Origin: Promethearchaeota archaeon
Lineage (GTDB): Archaea; Asgardarchaeota; Lokiarchaeia; Sigynarchaeales; SOKP01
Assembly (NCBI GenBank): GCA_019057735.1
Contig: JAHLWV010000004.1
Coordinates: 1 to 28,925, forward strand
Length of the DNA stretch: 28,925 bases
Direction: 5' to 3'
Position 1 is the stretch's first letter, and each line of letters opens with the position of its first letter. Shown one piece after another: positions 7,717 through 16,483 of the stretch. The translations under genes were made by a program, and so were the position numbers. The notes below the pieces were generated by a model. The model was not told the origin of the DNA. It searched no databases and worked only from the letters and a program-made list of their open reading frames with translations.

Positions 7717-10700
7717 CTAATCTAATATACTAAATTTTCTATCATTAAATTCGAATTTTCTTAAAAATATGCTATTTTCTCCTAATATATTTTTTACTTC
7801 TTCTATTTCTCGCCTAATTAGTTTAACACCTCTACATTTTTTGCTTTTACAGTAAAAATTCTCTCCTGGTTCGTCTTTAAAATACCATTTACCACAATTT
7901 ATGCAATTATAAGCAACATAAATTTGATCATGATCGCACTTCGGACACATATAGCTAAATTTACTTGATTCAAACCAAGATTGACAATACTTACAGTGGA
8001 GAATTAAGGGATTTTCTGGAGTTTCAGTGATGCCTATTCTTTTGATAACTTGATCTTTATCAATTTCTTTTTGCCTTAGTTTCTCAGCAATTGTAGCTTT
8101 ACGGAGTCTGAAACTAAATTTACCATATCTTTCCACTAAAAAATAAGATATAATGCTTACTATGATAACACTCACAATTATTAGGAACCAAATTCCCCAA
8201 GTATGCAAAATCATTAACCCGTTTTCTACAACGACGGGAATTATTGATTCTGCTCTATTTCCTTCTGCATCATAAGCGACGACCATTAATGAGTATGTTC
8301 CATCATTATAGGAGGTTGTATCCCATTCAAAACTTAATATCCCGGTACTATGATTGAATTTCAATAAACTTCTTTCAACCATCTTGTCGTTGATATAAAT
8401 ATTTATGCGATTATCATCAATTTCAATATTATCGCTAATAATTGCCTCAATTTTAGTAATAGAGCTAACGATTTCATCGCTTAGAGGTGTGATAATTTCG
8501 ATAGTAGGGTCGATGAAATCTGTGGATTTATCATACCCTAAGTAGATATTTGATATTAACCACCCATAACCTAATCCTGTTGTAATGTCATTGGATTGTA
8601 ATGTAAATTTAATTAAAATAATTTCATTGGAGTATTGCGAAATATCCAACGATTCGTTTCCTGCAAGATTTTCTGAGTCAAAGTAATATTCTTTTAATAT
8701 TTCCCAACTTTCCCCGTAATTATCTGAGATAGAAATTGAACACTTGTCAAGTTCATCTTGTTCCAAAAAGAATTCATTTTGTAAAGAAATTTCATATGCA
8801 AAATTTAAGAAGACATCGTATTCATCTCTAACATGTAAAGGATATATTATTAGATTAGCTTCCCAATCTGTTCCATATCCTTGTGAGAGACTACCGTAAC
8901 TATGGCCTAAACCTCCATATAAGAAGGGATTTCCAAAGCGATAAAATGGATGCCAACTATTATCACCCATTAACCATTGCGTTAATTCTTTTTGCATCGG
9001 GTTTCCAGTGATATAATAATCCGATAAAGACGCAATCATATAATCGAACCCAATTAATTTACCGTTTTGATTAACGTTGAATTCGTTAGCAATAGGGTTT
9101 TGGAAATTAAATAAATTATTATCTTGATTAAAGAAATTAGTAGATTTGAAAAACTTGCCATCGTATACATGAAATCTAAAAGTTAGATTAGCAAAATCGT
9201 TTAATACGAATGATTTTACAAATTTAATTCCACGAGAGTCAAAGGAACCAAAACTCGCATTCCAAGCGCCAAATTTATTAATCATGGAGTAATTCTGATT
9301 GTTGATTTCAATAAATACGTATTCGGGATAATTGTTATCGGAATCGAAGTAATTTAACGAAAAAGCGATTCTGTCGTATTTAAATCCTTGGATATCGGAG
9401 ATGTTATCATCTACCATAAAATCAATTTCAGGTGTTTGGAAGTTAGTATAATTCTCTAGCGAGAAATAAGCCAACATAATTCCTCTATAATTAACAGGAT
9501 CGAAATCTTCATCTAGTACGGCTATAAATCTAAATTGGATGTAGTTTCCAACATATTGAGTAATGTTTATTTCTTCTAAAAACCACTCCCTTTCTTCATC
9601 TGAATAAGTTCTCAATGTAATCCAACCCGTCCAATTAAGATTTATCTGTAAATACATGAAATCTCCAGAATTTATACTCGTTCTTAGCCCAAACTTTGCA
9701 AAAACTTGTGTAGAGTTTATATTGATGTCGGTTAGATTAAACAAGGGACTTCTTAATGTCCCATTAGGAAATGGATTTGTTATGATATATGGTTGGTAGG
9801 TATAATTTAAGGGAAAATTATGATTTCTACCAAAATATAATGTGGACCAATTCTCAGAATATAAGGTGGAACGATTGTCATTCTGATTACTTTGATTCAA
9901 CAATCCCCAGCCTGTCCCATTATAATTCCATCCGCTAATCCCATCGTTAAAATCGTGATCATAAGGAAACATTTCACTATCATCCGGAAATTCGATATTG
10001 ATACTCAACACCTCAGATAGTGGAAATCTTGCATGGTGGGAGCCATCACTCGCGTTAAAATAGTAGTAATATTTTCCCGGTTTAGAAAATTCAACAAAAT
10101 CGCTTCGAAAAACAGCTCCGTCAGTATAATTGTCATCAAAAGCGAATATTTGAGTCATTGCATACTTTTTTGAAGTATTTACAATATACAAATATACTTC
10201 TTGAGGTGGTACATTTGAAGAATCGTTATCGAAATACTCTATGTAAAACCAATAATTATCAATAGTATAATTCTTAGCGGGCTCATTTCCATAATATTGT
10301 TGAAGACTAATAACCGTATCATTTTTTGACCCTCCGAAGTAATTAATCTCTGTTAATTTTAACTCAGGAGTGAAGATATTACTTACATTAGAAATTGTCA
10401 GCGTAAAGTTACTTTTCCCTGATATTGCTTTAACAATTACTATACATTCTGTTTGATTATATTTTGGGGTGAAGTAAAAGAAATCTAAGTCCCCATACCA
10501 TGTTTGAGCTGCTTGTAATAGCAAAGGTTCTCCAAATTGATTTGATTCATTTGCATATAGAAATAAATCTAAATCTACATCGTCATCTACACCTGATAGA
10601 TTGAATTTATATTGAACATCTTCAAGTAGATTTACTTTTCTAGCAAAAACATGATTTCCTAACGGGTTTAATTCTGAACTTGTCAATTCGTACTTAGTGG

Positions 10701-12507
10701 ATTCATTTATCTCAATTTTTTTGGTTAAAGCATCAATTGCAGCTTGAACATTTATTTTTCCATACCCCTCATGGATATCTTTTATGGTATTTATAAATCC
10801 ATTAAAAAATGTTGGCGAGTAATCACTTTCATCTATGTCTGTTTTAGGATCGTCTTCTCTTTCGAGATTTGTCTCTGATGCAGTCATAAGTAATACTGCT
10901 TTTAGCATTTTTACCCATTTTGTAAGATTTTGATTATTCCATTCAACCCAACTCCCCCATTTGGCGTCAATCAAGATGTTTATTACCGCAGAAACGATAG
11001 CGGTTGATATTGAAGTCCCAATTAAAGCGGTTGTATCATTAGATTTTCCATCTGCACTTACAATTGAACGATGACCGGGGATTATACTTCCTCCTGGTGC
11101 TACAATGTCAGGTTTCAGAACATTCTCTCCAACATCTATTCCCATACTGCTATAGGAGGTTATCATATCCTCATCGTTGATCGCACCAACAACTATCGCA
11201 TTTTTATTTACACCTAAACTGTTAAAAGGTTTTGAGCCTTCGATACCATTATTTCCAGCAGCGATTACTACTAAAACATGATTCTCGATGACTTCATCAA
11301 TTACAGCATTAATTGCGGTTACATCTTCTCCTATCGTTCCAATGCTTAAACACACGGAAATTATATGATGGGTGGATCTGTTTTGAATAACACTTGCCAT
11401 TGCCGATATTAAGTCAGATACATATCCCTGTCCTGAACTATTTGCGACTTTATAGCTCAGAATTTTGGTAGCGTTAGCGATTCCATTAAAATAATTATGG
11501 TTTTCATAATAAGATTCGGGAAAAAATGATATAGATAAGTTGAAAGAAAAAGCTGGGGCAGTATTACTTTTTTTATGATATTTAATGTAAAAATCATAAA
11601 TTCCTCGTTCATTAGAGGCGACATTATGGTTTATTGAATAGAGTTGATTAGGATTTTGAATGACGCTCGAATTAACCAATGTAGAATTATAAAACAATTC
11701 CAGCCAAAAAGTATCTATTTCATTCATCTGATAATCGATGCTGGAATTTAATCCAATATTTGTGCTACTTTCAGATATGTTTACTGTGAGAATTTTAAGA
11801 GAATAATTTTTTGATGGCAAAAAATCCTCAAATAGTTCCATATGTGTGTAATTTCCATACAAATTAATAAAAGAAGGGCTACTAGATTTATTGGTGAGGA
11901 CGCCTGTGCCTGCAATAACTGAAGATATGAAGGTTCCGTGGCCGTTACTATCAGATATCATATCGTTATCGACAAAATTTTGCCAACCTACAACTTTATC
12001 TTGTAAAAAGGCTTGATTAGGATTAATACCGCTATCTAAAACTGCGATAGAGGAATTAGTGTCACCGTTATAACCATTGTTATACCATGTTGCATTTACT
12101 GATTGTGTTTGAGCGCTAGCATAATTCATCTGAACTTCAATAATTTCATCGGTATCAATATTAATATCGGGAAATTCACTATATGAAGATAAATTGGCTA
12201 AAGGGATTGTTCCTGCAAATCCGGAGAATTCACTAAATAAACCATTCCAGTCTTCGTTCTCTTTTAAAATACCACCATAAGACACAAAACTATCCTTAGC
12301 ACTTACGTCATAATTTGAATTATTAAAAAAAACTATTACCTTTTTGGTTTCACTGTCTGATGAGCGTAGTGTGTCTGTGAATTCTTTTGGGGTCATAAGG
12401 TTTACATTGTTTAAACCTAAAGTTTGAAATTTCAAAAGAAGACTCGTTCCGATACTTAATCCGAAGATAAGAAGTAAAACAATAAGATATTTTAAAGCTT
12501 TTTTCAT
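7717..12507 (-). CDS. Membrane-anchored subtilisin-like (S8) serine protease with cytosolic double zinc ribbon
   Basis: A 1596-aa protein. Residues 5-26 are a signal sequence or anchor; about 53-125 resemble an I9 propeptide. The S8 domain has Asp158 (AVLDSG), His190 (GHGTF), oxyanion Asn419 (AAGNNG) and Ser499 (GTSIS), with a beta-rich insert of roughly 120 residues around 215-335. A PPC-like domain follows (615-707). Then an Ig-like plus jelly-roll-like pair appears twice (713-1020 and 1025-1325; compare YFDNDSSN at 758 with YFDSDNNY at 1053), and a last Ig-like domain (1333-1429). A helix at 1438-1458 is followed by a basic segment, so the tail should be cytosolic. The tail has two Cys4 sets: 1505/1508/1521/1524 and 1535/1538/1553/1558. 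Many Asn-X-Ser/Thr sites fit a glycosylated ectodomain. It sits two bases after the surface-protein gene, inside the ABC block. It ends in TAG directly followed by TAA. Confidence 0.9.
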   Translation of the reverse strand: MKKALKYLIVLLLIFGLSIGTSLLLKFQTLGLNNVNLMTPKEFTDTLRSSDSETKKVIVFFNNSNYDVSAKDSFVSYGGILKENEDWNGLFSEFSGFAGTIPLANLSSYSEFPDINIDTDEIIEVQMNYASAQTQSVNATWYNNGYNGDTNSSIAVLDSGINPNQAFLQDKVVGWQNFVDNDMISDSNGHGTFISSVIAGTGVLTNKSSSPSFINLYGNYTHMELFEDFLPSKNYSLKILTVNISESSTNIGLNSSIDYQMNEIDTFWLELFYNSTLVNSSVIQNPNQLYSINHNVASNERGIYDFYIKYHKKSNTAPAFSFNLSISFFPESYYENHNYFNGIANATKILSYKVANSSGQGYVSDLISAMASVIQNRSTHHIISVCLSIGTIGEDVTAINAVIDEVIENHVLVVIAAGNNGIEGSKPFNSLGVNKNAIVVGAINDEDMITSYSSMGIDVGENVLKPDIVAPGGSIIPGHRSIVSADGKSNDTTALIGTSISTAIVSAVINILIDAKWGSWVEWNNQNLTKWVKMLKAVLLMTASETNLEREDDPKTDIDESDYSPTFFNGFINTIKDIHEGYGKINVQAAIDALTKKIEINESTKYELTSSELNPLGNHVFARKVNLLEDVQYKFNLSGVDDDVDLDLFLYANESNQFGEPLLLQAAQTWYGDLDFFYFTPKYNQTECIVIVKAISGKSNFTLTISNVSNIFTPELKLTEINYFGGSKNDTVISLQQYYGNEPAKNYTIDNYWFYIEYFDNDSSNVPPQEVYLYIVNTSKKYAMTQIFAFDDNYTDGAVFRSDFVEFSKPGKYYYYFNASDGSHHARFPLSEVLSINIEFPDDSEMFPYDHDFNDGISGWNYNGTGWGLLNQSNQNDNRSTLYSENWSTLYFGRNHNFPLNYTYQPYIITNPFPNGTLRSPLFNLTDININSTQVFAKFGLRTSINSGDFMYLQINLNWTGWITLRTYSDEEREWFLEEINITQYVGNYIQFRFIAVLDEDFDPVNYRGIMLAYFSLENYTNFQTPEIDFMVDDNISDIQGFKYDRIAFSLNYFDSDNNYPEYVFIEINNQNYSMINKFGAWNASFGSFDSRGIKFVKSFVLNDFANLTFRFHVYDGKFFKSTNFFNQDNNLFNFQNPIANEFNVNQNGKLIGFDYMIASLSDYYITGNPMQKELTQWLMGDNSWHPFYRFGNPFLYGGLGHSYGSLSQGYGTDWEANLIIYPLHVRDEYDVFLNFAYEISLQNEFFLEQDELDKCSISISDNYGESWEILKEYYFDSENLAGNESLDISQYSNEIILIKFTLQSNDITTGLGYGWLISNIYLGYDKSTDFIDPTIEIITPLSDEIVSSITKIEAIISDNIEIDDNRINIYINDKMVERSLLKFNHSTGILSFEWDTTSYNDGTYSLMVVAYDAEGNRAESIIPVVVENGLMILHTWGIWFLIIVSVIIVSIISYFLVERYGKFSFRLRKATIAEKLRQKEIDKDQVIKRIGITETPENPLILHCKYCQSWFESSKFSYMCPKCDHDQIYVAYNCINCGKWYFKDEPGENFYCKSKKCRGVKLIRREIEEVKNILGENSIFLRKFEFNDRKFSILD

Positions 12508-12509
12508 GT

Positions 12510-15500
12510 TTAAAATTCACCTCCATCTTCTGGGCTTTCTATATGATAATTTTGTTCTTTGGACAGTGAATTAAGTCTGTCTCTTAACGTATTTTCAATT
12601 TTTAGAACCGATTCGCTATGAGATATTTTAAAGAGCATTAATTCGTTTCTCTGAAGTTCATACTTCTCAGCTTTATATTTTTTAGTTTTCCAAAAGAAAA
12701 TCGTTAAAGTAATAAGCGCTATTAAGGCTGGACCTAGCACAAACAAAGCATTAATTTCTTCTGGGAAAATAATTTTAACTTCAACGGAATTTGATGTCTC
12801 TATTACTTTTTGTAAATAGAAATATTCAATGCTCGCAGGTTTTAGTTTGATTAAAGCTTGTTTAGTTGCTTGAATTTTATAAGAAAATGTAATTTTCTCA
12901 TCTGGTTGTAAACTCGTAGTAGTATAAATAAGACTTCCACTAATTAATTCAAATTCAATATTTGTAAAGCCAATTGCATCACTAATAGTAATATTTTTTG
13001 CCAAAATATTTCCGGTGTTAGTAACCGTTATGTTTACTGTAATAATATCCCCAATTTCTATTTGATCTCTATTAACTGATTTTACTATTGAAAAATTGAT
13101 AAAACCAAGAATTAAAGGCTTTGATGAAGCAATTTGAATTGTATTTTCCTCTAAACAACTGAAATAATTAACAGAAGGATAGTAGTATCCTTTCCATCCT
13201 ATTTTTTTTATAGAAATGTTGGAAATTATTAACTCATTATACAAAATTTCTGGCGTAACCAAATTCTTTTTCCCAATAGGAGCCAAATCTCCAAATTGAT
13301 CATTAAATGAAAGTGATAAATTTGGAATCATTACTCCATCAAATCCAGTATTTTTAATGTAAATTGACAAATTAAATATTTCATCGATATCAGGTGCTAA
13401 AGTTGTGGTATTATAATGGATCTCAACCGTTCTAACATAAGGTTTACGGGATAAATAATCGATTGGAGCAGAAAAATACACCTCGTTTGGATGAGCCTCC
13501 AACATTGTAGAATTTAAATTTTGAATAAAATCTATGTTGTCATAGCTAATTGTTGTATTGCTAATTGTAGCCGTATTTGGAACGTAAAAAGAAAAAGAAA
13601 TCTGTTTTTTCGCAGAGGGAGCAAGATCAGGGATTTGATACATTAAATAGCCTTTTTCGATTGTAAAGTTGAAAGGATTATGAATAATTCCAGGGACCAT
13701 AATTGATATATTAATATTTCTTGCGATATCTGACCCTATATTGCTAAACACTAATGTGTAGTTGTTTATCTCTCCCGCACTTGAACTATAGCTAGATAAG
13801 TAGGCATAGGATGTAATAGACGCCATGTTGCAAGTACTCAAAGAGATTGTATTTGATACTTTAATATATTCTACTTTACCACTTAATGAAGTGTAAATAA
13901 CTCTAGAACCTAAAACGGTATATTCATTAACATCTCTGTAATAAAATTCTATATCTAAATCATTAATAGAAATATTAAATTCGTTAGAATTGATTCCCTT
14001 TATTTTTAAGATAATTGAATGGTTGTCTCTTTCGGCAGGATCAAAAATCCACTCAAGGGTCCCCTGGTTTTTAATAAATGTGTAAGTTGATGTGTTATTG
14101 ATTGTGGTAGTTAAATACGGTGATATGTCCTGAAAAACTTCAGAAGAAAAATTAAAAACTTCAAAATTCAAAGCATCATTAGTGTCTGTGTAATTTACTA
14201 CAATTGAAATTCTGTCTAAAGAATTGTTCTTTAAATCTATTGTAGTTTCGTTCATAAAAAGAAAATGTATCTCGATCTCGTGTTGATCAATATATTTCTG
14301 TTCTGATTCAATGACCCAATCTTGTGTGTCGTTGCTTAATCCCATTTGAGGAGTAGTTCCTCCAAATGATATCCCCGAAATTATCGAGGGCAGCTCTGGA
14401 AAATCTTCTTTAATAGTAAAATTATATCTGTAAAAAGAAGAAAATGTATCAATTCCTTCAATCGAAAAATTGTCATAGGTATAAGATAATACCTCGTTTG
14501 GCTCTAATCTCCAATTTTCACTATTCCAAATACTCTGTTCATTCGTGAAAGTCTCTTTTAGCGATTCTGAAGATTGACCTATTGTGTCTAATGAATCAAT
14601 TAATTGTGGATTACCTATTGCAATTAAATCTATCACATGATCCATATTTTCATTATAGGGTAAAAAATTAGAGAGATTATTTAGATCTGGAAAATATTTA
14701 TCTACTGTTCCTACTCCTGTTGTATCAAAATAAAAAATTCGCGGATTTTTGTCAAAGTTAAAAAAATCCTCCAAAGAAGTATATTGACCCGCATACTCAA
14801 TTCTAACAACTTCCCATATAGATTCTTTAAGATCCTCATCAAGTCCTAAAAAAACTCCAACCGGTCCCACGATTATTGGAAAAATATCATCGAGTTCTAT
14901 AGGTATTGGAGTAGGAACACCCCAAGCAGTTTCGTTACCTACATTTGTAGCTGTAATATTAAATGAAAAGTCTTGAAAAACTCCATTTGAGGCATTGCCA
15001 CCAATTAATTCTTTTGTAATTAGTAAATTGGGTTCTGAGTTTGAAATTTTGTAGGTAATAATTAGGTCTTCAATAGGATTAAAAATTCCTGTAGGTATTC
15101 CCGGTAACCCTTGAAACCCTAATTGGGCCAAGAAGTTTATAATATCTGTTTGATCGTTCAGATTTATTGGTTTAACATAACTTTGCTTAAATCCTTTATC
15201 GTTAACCCAGAACAGTTCAAACGAATAATCTTTCAGCGTTTGTATATCGAACTCTACATCAGCGTAATAAAGTAATAAACCGATTTGTTCTATTAGAAAG
15301 TCATAAAGTGTGAAGTAAGAGGGTGTAGCATCGCTTACATCAGTACAAAAAATATTTACATTAATTTCACTCATGAAAGCGCCTATTAAAGAAATAAATA
15401 TCTTTTCACTCGGTCTGAGCGCCTCTCCTTGATAACCCATTGCGTCCCATAAATTAAAACGATACTCATCTTCACTAACTTCTGTAATTCCAAGTGCTAA

Positions 15501-16466
15501 ACCTTCATATTGTATCATTAAACTCGTGTAATGTGATTCATTAGAGAGCGTAAGGGAACTAAACGAATCACCAAAATCACCAAAATCATTTTGGGTCGAC
15601 GTTTGATTGGAAGTTGAAAAATTTCCAAATATGGAACCAAAGTCAACGGTAATATCAGAAAATTGCTCAAATATATTATCAACTTCAAGATTTTCTAAAT
15701 ACCCTAAATCCAGTGAATCCATATTAAAATTTACCTGATCTATGGACTTAAATATGTCATAATCTAAGAAATCCAGGGAGTTTACTAAAAGAATTGTAGA
15801 AGATAAATGTTGAGTATTAATATATTCTTCTGAACATAAACGTTCAACATCTAAAGCTTTCCAGTAACCATCCATTGGTAGATTATTTGTAATTTCATCA
15901 AAGAATAGCTCCCAATCTGGATAATATCCAACAAATGGAAAGAAATAAGCGTTTGAGGTATTTAACATTATTAAATCTATCTCAAATTTCTTTTTTATAA
16001 TATCTAGCGCCCGATTTGCTCTAAACAATACGTCTTCTTCTTCCATTTCTTCATCGTAATAAAGAAACCCCGAAAAACTATTAAAACTCGTTTCATATTG
16101 CTTACTATAATGATCCTCATTAAGAACGCGAGGGAATAATCCTGGCGTAATCCCGTTTGATGCACTGAAAAGCACATTACATTTATAAAAAGCGGGATCT
16201 CTCATATCAAACTTAGGAAGAATGCTTGTATCGTTGGTGAAAAGGGATTGTTTAATAACCGATTTATTCCCAGCAACCAAGGCATTAATTTGTTCTGCAT
16301 ATAGGTCTGTTCCTGCTATATCAGACAGTTCTAGGGATTTTTCTTGTAAATGGGATTGTTCTTCGTAATCTATTACAAACTCTTGCCTGTTAAAAACATA
16401 GTATATTGGGAAAAAAATAAAACTAAGGAAGAAAAAAGTTATTAAAATTTCTTTAGAGTATTTCAT
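12510..16466 (-). CDS. Large membrane-anchored surface protein with CARDB/DUF11-like repeats
   Basis: A 1318-aa protein with an N-terminal hydrophobic segment (about 7-25, signal or anchor) and a C-terminal helix (about 1239-1258) followed by a basic cytosolic tail of about 60 residues, so nearly all of it faces outside. Residues 875-985, 1015-1120 and 1125-1232 look like CARDB/DUF11-type beta-sandwiches (patterns such as INNYTLVFSNIGSDIARN and ITVNITVTNTGNILAKN); a similar fragment occurs near 495-520. The part from about 60 to 450 is not recognised; it is acidic, rich in Asp/Phe and contains a low-complexity DFGDFGDSF stretch near 294-302. Many Asn-X-Ser/Thr sites suggest glycosylation. No catalytic motif is seen. 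Its place between permease A and the protease suggests an adaptor, scaffold or substrate of the ABC machine; this is inference. Confidence 0.75.
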   Translation of the reverse strand: MKYSKEILITFFFLSFIFFPIYYVFNRQEFVIDYEEQSHLQEKSLELSDIAGTDLYAEQINALVAGNKSVIKQSLFTNDTSILPKFDMRDPAFYKCNVLFSASNGITPGLFPRVLNEDHYSKQYETSFNSFSGFLYYDEEMEEEDVLFRANRALDIIKKKFEIDLIMLNTSNAYFFPFVGYYPDWELFFDEITNNLPMDGYWKALDVERLCSEEYINTQHLSSTILLVNSLDFLDYDIFKSIDQVNFNMDSLDLGYLENLEVDNIFEQFSDITVDFGSIFGNFSTSNQTSTQNDFGDFGDSFSSLTLSNESHYTSLMIQYEGLALGITEVSEDEYRFNLWDAMGYQGEALRPSEKIFISLIGAFMSEINVNIFCTDVSDATPSYFTLYDFLIEQIGLLLYYADVEFDIQTLKDYSFELFWVNDKGFKQSYVKPINLNDQTDIINFLAQLGFQGLPGIPTGIFNPIEDLIITYKISNSEPNLLITKELIGGNASNGVFQDFSFNITATNVGNETAWGVPTPIPIELDDIFPIIVGPVGVFLGLDEDLKESIWEVVRIEYAGQYTSLEDFFNFDKNPRIFYFDTTGVGTVDKYFPDLNNLSNFLPYNENMDHVIDLIAIGNPQLIDSLDTIGQSSESLKETFTNEQSIWNSENWRLEPNEVLSYTYDNFSIEGIDTFSSFYRYNFTIKEDFPELPSIISGISFGGTTPQMGLSNDTQDWVIESEQKYIDQHEIEIHFLFMNETTIDLKNNSLDRISIVVNYTDTNDALNFEVFNFSSEVFQDISPYLTTTINNTSTYTFIKNQGTLEWIFDPAERDNHSIILKIKGINSNEFNISINDLDIEFYYRDVNEYTVLGSRVIYTSLSGKVEYIKVSNTISLSTCNMASITSYAYLSSYSSSAGEINNYTLVFSNIGSDIARNINISIMVPGIIHNPFNFTIEKGYLMYQIPDLAPSAKKQISFSFYVPNTATISNTTISYDNIDFIQNLNSTMLEAHPNEVYFSAPIDYLSRKPYVRTVEIHYNTTTLAPDIDEIFNLSIYIKNTGFDGVMIPNLSLSFNDQFGDLAPIGKKNLVTPEILYNELIISNISIKKIGWKGYYYPSVNYFSCLEENTIQIASSKPLILGFINFSIVKSVNRDQIEIGDIITVNITVTNTGNILAKNITISDAIGFTNIEFELISGSLIYTTTSLQPDEKITFSYKIQATKQALIKLKPASIEYFYLQKVIETSNSVEVKIIFPEEINALFVLGPALIALITLTIFFWKTKKYKAEKYELQRNELMLFKISHSESVLKIENTLRDRLNSLSKEQNYHIESPEDGGEF
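12517..12524 (-). promoter_or_regulatory. Strong Shine-Dalgarno site of the protease gene
   Basis: The complement reads GGAGGTGA, a full match to the anti-Shine-Dalgarno end of archaeal 16S rRNA, nine bases before the ATG at 12507. It lies inside the last codons of the preceding surface-protein gene. It fixes the start of the protease and suggests translation coupled to the upstream gene. Confidence 0.75.
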
Positions 16467-16476
16467 AGTTTTTCAT

Positions 16477-16483
16477 CTCCTCT
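16477..16483 (-). promoter_or_regulatory. Shine-Dalgarno site of the surface-protein gene
   Basis: The complement reads agaggag, ten bases before the ATG at 16466 and touching the stop codon of permease A. It supports the chosen start and tight coupling of the two genes. Confidence 0.6.

Noticed and set aside
15580..15600. Short repeated caccaaaatca motif in the surface-protein gene
   Set aside because: It encodes the in-frame low-complexity DFGDFGD stretch and is not an independent element.
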